64,000 nt of DNA, taken from NCBI RefSeq assembly GCF_030160835.1, contig NZ_BSPC01000006.1:1-64000 (forward strand), in the 5' to 3' direction. The notes under the pieces are model-generated. The model had not been told where the DNA came from. It saw only the letters and a list, made by a program, of their open reading frames with translations, and did no database searches. Within the stretch, counting starts at the first letter, position 1; each line of letters opens with the position of its first letter. This document shows positions 20,034 to 29,160 of this stretch, one piece after another. The DNA is from Labrys miyagiensis. GTDB taxonomy: Bacteria > Pseudomonadota > Alphaproteobacteria > Rhizobiales > Labraceae. The position numbers were made by a program, and so were the translations under genes.

Positions 20034-21731
20034 TCAGGCCGCCCAGTACCAGGTGTTGGCGTTCCAGCAATTCTCCTGCACGTTGACGTTGGGGGTGAAG
20101 CCTTCGAGCTTGGACTTCACCCCCGAGACCATCGCATATTGGAAGATCGGTAGGTAAGGCAGTTCGGTGCGTGTCACTTCCTGCATCTTCTTGTAAGCCG
20201 CCTTGCGCTTTTCGATGTCGACGGTCTTGGCGCCCTCGGCAAGCAGGCCATCGACCTCGGCATTCTCGAATTGCGTGGTATTCTGCCCGGCGCCCCCTTT
20301 CGCACCGATGGAGCGGCTGGCGAAGAAATCGGTGGCGTCGGGATCGGGGCCGATCATGAAGCCGATGCCCACCATCGCACTTTCGAACTTGGACTGCATC
20401 CAGTAATCGCCCCACATCACCGCTGGGGGCAGATTGTTGATGGTCATCTTGGCCCCGATATCGGCCCAGTTCTGCTGCAGCAATTGCTGCGCCTGCTCGC
20501 GGACGTGGTTGCCGGCCGTGGTTGAGTTGACGAATTCGAGACGGACGCCGTCCTTGGCCCGCACCCCGTCCGAACCCAGCGCCCAGCCGGCGTCGTCGAG
20601 GATCTTCTTGGCCTTCTCCGGGTCGAATTCATGCTTGGGCAGGTCGGGGTTGAAAGCCCAGGACTGCTTGGGCAAGAAGGACTCCGTCTCGCTCGGCAGG
20701 CCGTAATAGATCTGCTCGATGACGCTCTTCTTGTCCATGCCGTAGTAGAGCGCCTCGCGCACGGCCTTGTCCTTGAACACCGGCAGGCCGGTGTTGACGG
20801 CGATGTTCTCGATGAAGGGCTGCGGCACCGGCATGACGGTGCGGTCGGCCAGGCCCTTGGCTTCGTCGTAGTGATCGGGGGTGATGCCCTGCAGGCCGAT
20901 ATAGTCGATGTCGCCAGTCTGGAACTGGGTGTAGAGCACAGTCAGATCGGGAATATACTTCACGATCAGCCGTTCCAGATGCGGCCCTTCGCCGTGATAG
21001 CCGTCATGGGCGGCCAGTGTGATGTGGTCGCCCGGCACGCGCTCGACCCATTTGAACGGGCCGGTCCCCACCGGGCTGGTGGTGAAGGCTGGCTTGTTGA
21101 TATCGGTTTCCTTTTCCAGGATATGCTTGGGCACCAGGAAGGTCCAGGACAGGATGGCCGGATAGGGCGCATAGGCCTTTTCCATGCGCCAGGTCAGCTC
21201 CGTCGGACTGACGACCTTGATGTCGCGGACCAGTTCGTGGCCAGCGCGACGGCCTGCGATGAACTTGGGATTCTGGATCAGCTCGATGTTGAACTTCACG
21301 TCATCGGCGGTAAACGGCGTGCCGTCATGCCATTTCACGTTGTCCCTGAGCTTGATGTGCCAGTTGAGACCGTCGGCAGAGATGCCGCCATTCTCTACCG
21401 TGGGAATTTCGGCGACGAGATCGGGCTGGAAGGCGCCCTTGGGATCGACGCGCCACAAGGCGCTGAACAGGTTGAAGTAGACGGCCTCGTCCACCTCGAT
21501 ATGCACGAGGAGGGGATGAAAGACCGTCGGCTCCTGCGAGAGGCCGACGATCACCTGGCCGCTCGGCTTGGCCGGAGGGGTGGCGGCATTGGCGGTCTCG
21601 ACCCAGCCCCGCTGCGGGCCCAGCCACGTGAGAAAACCGGCGGACGCTCCCAGCGCGAGAAGCTGGCGGCGTGAGGGATTGAGAATTGACGTGCCTCGAA
21701 GACCCGTCTTGTCCTTGCTATGCTCAGTCAT
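20034..21731 (-). CDS. ABC transporter substrate-binding protein (family 5, DppA-like)
   Basis: A 565-residue peptide/opine-type binding protein. The N-terminus contains a twin-arginine-like signal (PSRRQLLALGASAGF, ending near ANAATP). The mature part has the family-5 segments NWHIKLRDNVKWHDGTPFTADDVKFN and VREALYYGMDKKSVIEQIYYG. The ATG at 21731 is the best start. It is located upstream of the two permeases, in the usual order A-B-C-D-F. The ligand could be a peptide, opine or other amino compound. Confidence 0.9.
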   Translation of the reverse strand: MTEHSKDKTGLRGTSILNPSRRQLLALGASAGFLTWLGPQRGWVETANAATPPAKPSGQVIVGLSQEPTVFHPLLVHIEVDEAVYFNLFSALWRVDPKGAFQPDLVAEIPTVENGGISADGLNWHIKLRDNVKWHDGTPFTADDVKFNIELIQNPKFIAGRRAGHELVRDIKVVSPTELTWRMEKAYAPYPAILSWTFLVPKHILEKETDINKPAFTTSPVGTGPFKWVERVPGDHITLAAHDGYHGEGPHLERLIVKYIPDLTVLYTQFQTGDIDYIGLQGITPDHYDEAKGLADRTVMPVPQPFIENIAVNTGLPVFKDKAVREALYYGMDKKSVIEQIYYGLPSETESFLPKQSWAFNPDLPKHEFDPEKAKKILDDAGWALGSDGVRAKDGVRLEFVNSTTAGNHVREQAQQLLQQNWADIGAKMTINNLPPAVMWGDYWMQSKFESAMVGIGFMIGPDPDATDFFASRSIGAKGGAGQNTTQFENAEVDGLLAEGAKTVDIEKRKAAYKKMQEVTRTELPYLPIFQYAMVSGVKSKLEGFTPNVNVQENCWNANTWYWAA

Positions 21732-21806
21732 GATGGATGGTCCTCTGTTTTTCTGGTTTTTCGCAGCCTGTGCCATGACCCGCCGCGCCTTGGGCCCCGA
21801 TATTTC

Positions 21807-23135
21807 CTAGATCCCCGCAATCGGGCGGGGTTTCGAACCGTCACTGAAACGCGAGAAACGGAACTCGCGGGGGTCGACGACCGGCGTTGCTCCGGTCACG
21901 AGGTCGGCGATCAGCCGCCCCGCCCCCGGGCCGATGCCGAAGCCGTGCCCGGAAAAGCCGGTCGCGACGACAAGGCCGGGAACGTCCTCGACCGGCGAGA
22001 TCACCGGGATGGCGTCGGGCATGACGTCGATGAGGCCGGCCCATTCCTGCACGACCCTCGTCCCGGCAAAGGCCGGATACATGCTGGACAGACTCGCCAG
22101 CGCCTTGCGCAGGTAGCGCCGGTCCGGCGCGGGATCGAGCACCCGAGTCTTCTCATAGGGAGAGATCTGGTCCAGCGGCACTGGCGCCGCCTCGCGCCAT
22201 TCCTGCACGAAACGGCCGTCCGGTCGAAGTTTGAGGCTCTTGTGGTCCGACCGCAGCGCCGGCAGGAAATCGGCAAAGAAGCGGAAGCTGTCAGGGACGA
22301 TCGGGACGACATTCACATTGCCGTTGGCAATGTTGTAGCCGCCATCGAGGCGCCTGCGAAATGCGAAGTCCTTGCACCACAGCGCTGTCTCCGGCACCCC
22401 TTCCAGGGGCGCCGTGCGCATGACGCTCGACCGCACCTTGAGTTGCGGCAAGGTCAGGCCGAGATCCTTGAGGAAGCGCCGCGACCAGGCGCCGCCGGCC
22501 ACCACCACGCTTTTGCAGCGAATGTATCCGCGCTCGGTCACGGCGGCGACAATCCTGCCGCCCTGCCGGTCCAGTCCCCGAACGGCACAATCGGTGAGAA
22601 TGACGGCGCCGCGGCGCCGCGCCGCCGCCGCGATGGCAGGCGCCGCCTTCTGCGGTTCGGCCCTTCCATCGGTCCCGCAAAACAGGGCCGCCTTCCAGCG
22701 CGAGCCGGCTCCCGGCATCTGCTGATCGAGTTCCGAGCCGGAAATCAACCTGGCATCGATCTGGTAGGGCCGCGCATGGTCGAGCCAGGTCTCGTAGCGC
22801 GCGACGTCCTCTTCGTTATCGGCCGCGAATACGATGCCGGTGCGGCGAAAGCCGGTCTCGGCCTCGACGGTCTCGTTCATGCCCTCCCACAGCCGCAGAC
22901 TCTCGACGATCAAGGGGATTTCGCGTGGATCGCGCCGCGCCTTGCGCACCCAGCCCCAATTGCGGCTCGACTGCTCGCCGGCAATGTGGCCCTTCTCGCA
23001 GAGCACCACGGAAACGCCGCGCTGTGCCAGGAAGAGCGCGGCGCTCACGCCGATGATGCCGCCACCGACGATGACGACGTCAGCTTGCGCGGGAATGTCA
23101 GGATCTGGCGCGAGGGTGTCGACTTGCGGCCCCAT
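21807..23135 (-). CDS. FAD-dependent oxidoreductase (DAO family)
   Basis: A 442-residue flavoprotein with ADVVIVGGGIIGVSAALFLAQRG (FAD motif), the SSRNWGWVRKA segment found in a subgroup of DAO-like amine oxidoreductases, and the C-terminal ATGFSGHGFGIGPGAGRLIADL strand. It sits between the SDR and the binding protein in the leftward array. Likely role: oxidative attack on the imported amino compound. Substrate unknown. Confidence 0.88.
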   Translation of the reverse strand: MGPQVDTLAPDPDIPAQADVVIVGGGIIGVSAALFLAQRGVSVVLCEKGHIAGEQSSRNWGWVRKARRDPREIPLIVESLRLWEGMNETVEAETGFRRTGIVFAADNEEDVARYETWLDHARPYQIDARLISGSELDQQMPGAGSRWKAALFCGTDGRAEPQKAAPAIAAAARRRGAVILTDCAVRGLDRQGGRIVAAVTERGYIRCKSVVVAGGAWSRRFLKDLGLTLPQLKVRSSVMRTAPLEGVPETALWCKDFAFRRRLDGGYNIANGNVNVVPIVPDSFRFFADFLPALRSDHKSLKLRPDGRFVQEWREAAPVPLDQISPYEKTRVLDPAPDRRYLRKALASLSSMYPAFAGTRVVQEWAGLIDVMPDAIPVISPVEDVPGLVVATGFSGHGFGIGPGAGRLIADLVTGATPVVDPREFRFSRFSDGSKPRPIAGI

Positions 23136-23171
23136 GTCAAGCCGGACCCGGGCAGGAGATACCTATCGCAG

Positions 23172-23879
23172 TCATAGCATTTCTTCCAATGTTGAATTGA
23201 TAGGGATTTCCGCAACGCTGGCGGTGTTGGGCAGGTCAAGAATGACGCCTACGAGGCGGGCGATATCGGCAGGCTGGGTCATGTCCTCGGGGGGCCTGGC
23301 CGTCAGGCCGATGGCCATATCGGTGGCCACGAAACCGGGGCAGACCGCCGTCGCTCGGATGCCGTCGTCCCACCCCGCATGCCGGACGGCATGCGTCATC
23401 GCCAGGGCCGCGAATTTGCTGGTGGCATAAAGCCCGGCCTTTGCTGCCTTCACCCGCAACCCGGAAAGCGAGACGATGGTGATCACTCGCCCTCGCCCAG
23501 GTCGAACGAGCCAGGGCCACGCTGCGCGGACGAGGCGCAGGGGCGAGCGCACATTCACCTGGAAGAGATCCTCGAGTTCCTCATCCTCGGCCTCGATCAC
23601 TGTCTTGGCGGCGGCGACGCCGGCATTGGCGATGACAGCATCGATGCGGCCGAAATGATCGGCCGTCGCCTGCACCCACGCCTTTTCGCTGCTGGAACGT
23701 CGAGCATCGAAGTCGTGGACGAGAGTTCGCGCCTTGTCGGCCGGGGCCGAAAGCCGGGAGGGATCGCGCACCCCCAGGCTCAGCCGCCAGCCCTGCTTGG
23801 ACAGATGGTCGGCAATAGCGGCACCGATGCCGCGATTGGCTCCCGATATCATGGCAACACGGGATGAAAGGTCAGCCAT
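23172..23879 (-). CDS. short-chain dehydrogenase/reductase (SDR)
   Basis: A 235-residue classical SDR with the NAD(P) motif ISGANRGIGAA, the NAG motif (VIANAGV), the catalytic Ser in VSLSG and YATSK (YxxxK). The start at 23879 (MADLSS) is preferred over the longer frame. It is 37 bases upstream of the DAO gene and may process an aldehyde, ketone or alcohol made by the flavoenzymes. Confidence 0.9.
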   Translation of the reverse strand: MADLSSRVAMISGANRGIGAAIADHLSKQGWRLSLGVRDPSRLSAPADKARTLVHDFDARRSSSEKAWVQATADHFGRIDAVIANAGVAAAKTVIEAEDEELEDLFQVNVRSPLRLVRAAWPWLVRPGRGRVITIVSLSGLRVKAAKAGLYATSKFAALAMTHAVRHAGWDDGIRATAVCPGFVATDMAIGLTARPPEDMTQPADIARLVGVILDLPNTASVAEIPINSTLEEML

Positions 23880-23912
23880 GGCCCCCTCCCCTCTCCCACG
23901 TGGCACCTGTCG

Positions 23913-24467
23913 TCAATCGGCGCTTGGCACCATATCGATATAGGTCTCGTAGACCTTGCGCAGCAGGCTGAGCAGGGTCGCGCGCTCGGCTGGGCTGAGG
24001 ACGGCAAAAAAGTCGTCGTCCTGGCGCTTGATCACTTCGCGGATCTTCTGGACGACATTGCGTCCCTTGTCCGTCAGATAGAGTTCGCGTGCCCGGCGCT
24101 CGACCCGCGAGACCCTCTGCTCGATAAAACCGTCGGTTTCCATCTGCTCGAGCAGCTTGCCCATGGCCGAACGGTCTTTGCGGATGAAGTGCGCTAGCAC
24201 CGATGGACGCAGGCCCGGATTGGCTCCCGTCAGCAGGATCGTCGAGATCTTTCCCGTACCGCCCGCCAGGCCGAAACTCTCCATCTGGCCATCGAGGTCC
24301 TTGCTGACCACGATATTGACCGATCGGATGTAGAAGCTGAGCAGGGAACCGAACACATCGAAATCGATGTTCTGGTAATCGATAGTCTTGGGAACTTTCG
24401 CCGGATTGCGCTGCTGCGCCTCGCGCCGACGCCGTGTCAGATCGCCGGAACTCATCGCAACGCCCAC
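23913..24467 (-). CDS. MarR-family transcriptional regulator
   Basis: A 184-residue winged-helix protein with LRPSVLAHFIRKDRSAMGKLLEQMETDGFIEQR (recognition helix and wing) and the RRARELYLTDKGRNVV wing end typical of MarR. The N-terminal extension of about 45 residues is longer than average. It lies within the leftward array, between the PuuB-like oxidoreductase and the SDR, so it is probably the local ligand-responsive repressor; the 20-bp palindrome at 25933-25952 is a candidate site. Confidence 0.85.
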   Translation of the reverse strand: MGVAMSSGDLTRRRREAQQRNPAKVPKTIDYQNIDFDVFGSLLSFYIRSVNIVVSKDLDGQMESFGLAGGTGKISTILLTGANPGLRPSVLAHFIRKDRSAMGKLLEQMETDGFIEQRVSRVERRARELYLTDKGRNVVQKIREVIKRQDDDFFAVLSPAERATLLSLLRKVYETYIDMVPSAD

Positions 24468-24560
24468 TCCCCTGGTGAAACTGTCCTTGTGGTTGCTGAT
24501 GGCATCCGGTCATCGCACACGCAACTCCTTTCCAGCCTGCTGCATCGACGCACAGTCCCC

Positions 24561-25880
24561 TCAAAAAGGCGGCGGCGCTGCGCCGCCTGCCCGCGCCAGG
24601 CGCTGGTCATTGAAGCGATACCAGGCCAGAAAAAGCCGCGGCACGAAGTTCATGTAGAATGGAGCCGCGCGCAGCGGCTCGAGCGGCAACGCCAGATCCT
24701 CGGGCTTGGCGCCCAGCGCCCATTCGGCCAGAACGGTTCCCATCATGGTTCCCGTCGGAACACCGCGGCCCGAATAGCCGAGCGACGCGACGATGCCAGG
24801 CGCAAGATTGAATAGCCGCGGAATCGTCTTTGGCTGCATGTCCAGCACACCCAGCCAGTAATAGTGCCAATCAACTTCTGGCACATCCGGCAGCAGCCAT
24901 TGCAGCTTCTTGGCCATCAGCACCTTGGTGTAGGCCATGTCGCCGCCGCGCCGGCCCTCGACGAAGGCGGACGTTACTAGCCGGCCCTCCTTGTTGTATT
25001 TGTAGATCATCGCATCGCCGCGACTGTCGACCACGGTGTTGTTGTTGGGTGCAATGATCTTGCGCAGGTTATCACCAAGGGGTTGCGTCGCCATTACGGC
25101 TACGCCCAAACGGCTGAAGCTGCCTTCCAGCCCCGGCCAGAACCCGTTGGTGTAGGCACCGGTCCCGCAGATCACCTTGTCGGCGGTAACCGAGCCCTTC
25201 GCCGTCTCGACGCGCCAGCGCGTGCCTTCGGCCTTGATCGCGGTGACCGCGGACTGCGTGAACACGCGCGCTCCGAGCGAAATTGCTGCCCGTGCCAACC
25301 CGCGCGAATAGCCCAATGGATTGAGATGACCGCCTTCGGGGTGAAACCAGCCGCCATAGTAGCGGGGTGACCCTGTCAACCGCGCAACCTCCTCGCGGTC
25401 GAGCATGCGGGTCGCCTTACCAAGCGACTGATAATAACCGCAACGCTGCTCCATCTTGGGCAGCAGGCCCGGCGCGTGAGCGCTTTGGACATAGCCCGTC
25501 TGCACGCCTTCGCAGTCGATGTCGAAACGGTGGATGATATCAAAGACGAGATTGGCGGCATCGGTCTGCCGCTGAATCAGCCGGGAGGCGTAGGGGTCCC
25601 CAAGCATCTTCCGGATGGTCGGTATCTCATAGAAATGGAATGTCGGCGTGCAGTGGCCCGCATTGCGACCGGACCCGCCATTGCCAATCTGTTTGGCCTC
25701 GAGAAGAACGACGTCTACCCCCTGCTCAGCCAAGTGGAGGGCTGACGAGAGGCCTGTATAGCCACCACCGATGATGCAGACGTCGGCGGTTTCGCGACCC
25801 TCCACCTCGAAGGTGTCAGGAGCGGGCGCTGCGGTTGCATGCCAAAGCGAAGCCTCAATAGGTGCATCTTGAATTCTCAC
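24561..25880 (-). CDS. FAD-dependent oxidoreductase (PuuB-like, DAO family)
   Basis: About 439 residues. FAD motif ADVCIIGGGYTGLSSALHLAEQG, the GSGRNAGHCTP segment (GSGRNGG in gamma-glutamylputrescine oxidases), YRFN at the end, and LGYSGRGVPTGTMMGTVLAEWALG as the second FAD strand. I favour the GTG at 25880 (MRIQDAP) with GAGG about 10 bases upstream; an in-frame TTG at 25937 would add 19 residues but lies inside a palindrome. As the first gene of the leftward array it may start the catabolism of the imported amine. Confidence 0.83.
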   Translation of the reverse strand: MRIQDAPIEASLWHATAAPAPDTFEVEGRETADVCIIGGGYTGLSSALHLAEQGVDVVLLEAKQIGNGGSGRNAGHCTPTFHFYEIPTIRKMLGDPYASRLIQRQTDAANLVFDIIHRFDIDCEGVQTGYVQSAHAPGLLPKMEQRCGYYQSLGKATRMLDREEVARLTGSPRYYGGWFHPEGGHLNPLGYSRGLARAAISLGARVFTQSAVTAIKAEGTRWRVETAKGSVTADKVICGTGAYTNGFWPGLEGSFSRLGVAVMATQPLGDNLRKIIAPNNNTVVDSRGDAMIYKYNKEGRLVTSAFVEGRRGGDMAYTKVLMAKKLQWLLPDVPEVDWHYYWLGVLDMQPKTIPRLFNLAPGIVASLGYSGRGVPTGTMMGTVLAEWALGAKPEDLALPLEPLRAAPFYMNFVPRLFLAWYRFNDQRLARAGGAAPPPF

Positions 25881-25932
25881 CCGACTCGCCTCGCTTTCTG
25901 GCGTTTTCGTTGAGACAAAATAATCACTCAGT

Positions 25933-25952
25933 GTCAAATTACATAATTTGAC
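25933..25952. promoter_or_regulatory. candidate operator: perfect 20-bp palindrome
   Basis: GTCAAATTA-CA-TAATTTGAC: 9-bp arms, 2-bp centre, no mismatch, about 50 bases upstream of the GTG start at 25880. MarR-family regulators bind AT-rich palindromes of about this size, and a marR gene is the next but one gene. Symmetry is seen; binding is inferred. Confidence 0.6.
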
Positions 25953-26194
25953 GACCCATCATTCTCAAATTTCGTCGAGTCTATACTTTAGACAACGCCT
26001 AATGATGGTAATCGTCCACTATTCTTTCTGTCAAGTGCCGCCTGGATCGTGCCGTGGTGAAAATGGTGGCAGAAGCCGCTTCTTTGGCGAGCACAGGGGG
26101 TGGGCAAAGAAAGTAGGGTTCGAAATCATCCGCCGAGGAGAAGACAGTGAGTGCGCAGGTGGCATATGGCGTCGTGAAGCCCAACAACTCGCTT

Positions 26195-26330
26195 GATGTC
26201 TCCCGAGACCGCCGCTGAGATCATCCTCTCCGGCATCGAGATGATTCACATGATGGGTAAGCAGCAGGCGAGGTATGCCTACAATCCGGCACCTTCACTC
26301 GCCGGGCAGTTCGATATCCTTGCCGCCTTG
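26195..26330 (+). pseudogene. IS6-family transposase C-terminal remnant
   Basis: About 45 codons encode AAEIILSGIEMIHMMGKQQARYAYNPAPSLAGQFDILAAL, nearly the same as the C-terminus of the remnant at 37867-38205. The rest of the transposase is absent. It marks the edge of the accessory zone. Confidence 0.75.
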
Positions 26331-26531
26331 CGAGCCCCGTCAATGGCTCCCATTAACCCGTGTCAGCATTTGCGACACAACCGCGACAGGTGGTGAAATG
26401 CGGGGAGTGGCATACTTCAATACGCTTCCAGAAGGCGGCTGACATTCTGAAAGGAAGGCGGCGTCCATACGACTACGATATCTTGAAGAGCCTGCGTCGA
26501 GACAGAATGGTGCTCGACGAGTAAAGGATCG

Positions 26532-26636
26532 AACGGCGACACACTCGGTCCCCTGGTCGGCCGTATCACGGCGGATCTGATCTGCCGCGGCGAAACAGAC
26601 CGGGATGTTCGTGCCTTTTCCATATCGCGCTTTCGC
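26532..26636 (+). pseudogene. C-terminal remnant of a DAO-family oxidoreductase
   Basis: An in-frame stretch reads LGPLVGRITADLICRGETDR then DVRAFSISRF. This matches the pattern of the last helix and tail of DAO-family enzymes (compare GAGRLIADLVTGATP in the gene at 21807). No N-terminal part exists; flanks are IS remnants. The remainder of 26331-26930 shows nothing I can name. Confidence 0.5.
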
Positions 26637-26930
26637 AACTGCCCGCACGCTACACGGTCACCGAGATACGCGATGCCCCATATGCGCTGTCCGATTTCAT
26701 GTTCAGATCGACGGCCTAATCAATCAGGCGATCGCCAACTGACATAAACCCCGCTATGCGAATTCGGTGTAGATCAGAGTCTGGGATTGGCGCCGGTGTC
26801 GGCAACAGTCGTCCGCGCAGAACCTACAAGCCATTGATATTGCTTGAATATATCAGGTTGGCAAGTATAGTACTTTGCAAGTTCCCACCCGCTTATGCGG
26901 GGATTTCCTGCAAAATACGCGGGGTTTTGG

Positions 26931-27690
26931 ATGCGGCCGAAGGAGAGGCGGGACGGTGGCCAGAAGGATCTGTTCAAGTCGCGGCTTGATCAGATCGTCA
27001 ACCTGGACCACGTGCTGGTGAAACTGTCGAAGCAGATCGATTGGGATTTTCTGGAGAAGAAGTTCGGGGCGGTCTACGACGACGATCCGGGCCGATCGCC
27101 CTTGCCGACCCGGCTGATGGCGGGGCTAGCGATCCTTAAGTACACGCACAATCTGTCGGATGAAGTGCTGTGCGAACGCTGGGCGGAGAACCCCTATTAC
27201 CAGCTGTTCTGCGGCGAAGAGTTCTTCCAGCACGCTCTGCCGCTTGATCGCTCCTCCCTGACGCGCTGGCGCCACCGCATGGGCGAGGACAAGCTTACCG
27301 CGCTGATGCAGGAGAGCTTGGCCACGGCGGTACGGGTGGAGGCGGCCAAGCCAGCCGATTTCAAGGCGTGATTGCCGACACCACCGTTCAGGAAAAGGCG
27401 ATTGCGTTCCCCTCCGATGCCAAGCTGATGCATCGAGCCCGGGAGCGGCTGGTGAAGCTGGCCAAGAGGTACAGGGTCAAGCTGCGCCAGTCCTATGAGC
27501 GGATCGGCAAGCAGATCCTGATCAAGCAGCAGCGTTATACGCATGCCAAACAGTTCAAGCGAGCCAACAAGGCGTTGAGGCGCATCCGCACCATGTTGGG
27601 GCGACCATCCGTAACATCACCCGCAAGATCGCGGATCGGCCGGAACTGCAGGTTGCCTTCGGGCTGAGCCTGTCCCTGGCCCGGCAGGTG
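26931..27690 (+). pseudogene. IS5-family transposase remnant, frameshifted
   Basis: The first 147 codons (KDLFKSRLDQIVNLDHVLVKL ... SLTRWRHRMGEDKL) are the DUF772-type N-terminal domain of IS5-family transposases. The frame shifts near 27366, where TTVQEKAIAFPSDAKLMHRA (first catalytic Asp region) continues in another frame to about 27590, and a third frame carries LSLSLARQVKVQRR to about 27690. The C-terminal catalytic part is missing, so it is inactive. Confidence 0.8.
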
Positions 27691-27733
27691 AAAGTTCAGC
27701 GCCGGGCCGAGCGCGCCCGACGGGTCGCTGGTA

Positions 27734-27835
27734 CCTGGACGAGATGGTCGTGACGATCGCGGGCAAGCGCTTCCGGCTCTGGCGTGCGGTTGACGGCGAA
27801 GGCGAGGTTCTGGGCTTGCTGGTGCGACGAGCGCA
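27734..27835 (+). pseudogene. IS6-family transposase internal remnant
   Basis: Reading WYLDEMVVTIAGKRFRLW and RAVDGEGEVLGLLV from about 27727, this is the first-aspartate (DE) region of an IS6-type transposase joined directly to the IS5 remnant on its left. About 35 codons remain; it stops without the rest of the DDE domain. From 27836 to 28101 no coding frame was recognised. Confidence 0.65.
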
Positions 27836-28101
27836 TCGTGACCTACACCAACCGATATGTTTTCTATCCTTATGGAATCCTTACGGCGACAGGCGTACCT
27901 CCGAAAGGAGGTATTGCCCATTGCGCAAAGATAATCGAATATGTGTTCGACTTCATTTAATACTTCGAGGCGCAGACTGCTTTCATGTGAGCTATCACGC
28001 TCTAGAGGAAACGTAGAGATTACTGTAAGAGTACAATGAAAAAAACGATTCTCCAAGCTTGGTGCTTAATGCAGAGCAAAATTCGCTCGGAGTGATTTGA
28101 T

Positions 28102-29160
28102 ATGACGAAGCATATCCGTGCGCTTGATGGCCTGCGTGGCGTCCTTGCCTTCGTGGTCATGATTACGCATACGCACCAAATAACGGGCCACACCATATTT
28201 TGGCACGGGCACCTTGCCGTTGACTTTTTCTTTTTGCTGAGCGGCTTTGTAATCACTGAAGCGTATGGGGAAAAGCTAAAACAGGGCACTTTGTCAGCAG
28301 AGCGATTCTTCATTGTTCGCGCCACTCGGCTATTCCCCATGGTAGTAATTGGTGCGGCTCTTGCCGGTGGCGTCTCCGCCGTTGTTATGGATGGCCCAGC
28401 CCAAACGATTGCCTTGGCCACCATCTCAAGCCTCTTCCTTATCCCGTTTCCCTGGTTTGACGATGCGGGCGGCATAAGAGACCTTTGGAAGATCGATCCA
28501 CCGTTATGGTCTTTATTTTTTGAAGTACTTAGCAATATAGCCTTTGCATATTTTCTTTATCGTGTGCCTACGCGTTGGCTGTGGCGGTTGTTGGGTGCAG
28601 CTTTCCCATTGTTGGTTATAGTAGCTTATTATTATGGGACCTTGCGTCTTGGATACGACGAGTCCAATATTTGGGGCGGTATCCCGCGTATATGGTATGG
28701 CTTTGTTGCCGGAATGGTTCTAAATCGGCTTCACCACGCTAATCGCCTGCCGAGATGGCGCATGCCAATGTGGCTTCTGTCGAGTATCATGCTGAGTGTA
28801 CTATGCATTCCAACAAGGCAATATTTTCCAGAAATTGAATTGTTTATTGTCGTTATCGTATTTCCTATTTTACTTATGGTAGGTCTCAATACAAACGCGG
28901 AGAAACCTATCTGGTTGTGGTCTGGCCGTATTTCGTATCCTTTGTATATTACGCACTTCCCCATCCTTCGGCTCATTGCTAGTTTCCACCGTGGATTGCC
29001 GTTTGAAAATGTGATGATGGCATTATTTGGGGTGATATGTTGTTTTACGGCGGCTGCAGCTTTTCTAATCTACTTTGATGAGCCGCTCAGAAAGGCCATC
29101 ACGAAGCGCCTGCAGAAACGCTGGGGGTACCGGGGGTTACAGGCGCATGCCACGCCTTAG
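28102..29160 (+). CDS. acyltransferase 3 family membrane protein
   Basis: A 352-residue integral membrane O-acyltransferase (OafA/NodX-type). The N-terminus has IRALDGLRGVLAFVVMITH (catalytic His) and AVDFFFLLSGFVI, followed by about ten hydrophobic helices; the arginine-rich RATRLFPM is also typical. These enzymes acetylate or otherwise acylate surface polysaccharides, lipids or antibiotics. The gene is visibly richer in A+T than its neighbours and stands alone between IS debris, so horizontal acquisition is likely. Start ATG at 28102. Confidence 0.9.
   Translation: MTKHIRALDGLRGVLAFVVMITHTHQITGHTIFWHGHLAVDFFFLLSGFVITEAYGEKLKQGTLSAERFFIVRATRLFPMVVIGAALAGGVSAVVMDGPAQTIALATISSLFLIPFPWFDDAGGIRDLWKIDPPLWSLFFEVLSNIAFAYFLYRVPTRWLWRLLGAAFPLLVIVAYYYGTLRLGYDESNIWGGIPRIWYGFVAGMVLNRLHHANRLPRWRMPMWLLSSIMLSVLCIPTRQYFPEIELFIVVIVFPILLMVGLNTNAEKPIWLWSGRISYPLYITHFPILRLIASFHRGLPFENVMMALFGVICCFTAAAAFLIYFDEPLRKAITKRLQKRWGYRGLQAHATP

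Noticed and set aside
21720-23177. A 485-codon open frame on the plus strand opposite the DAO gene and its flank
   Set aside because: Composition (Arg/Gly/His/Asp-rich, no motifs) is that of an antisense frame; the minus-strand flavoprotein explains the region.
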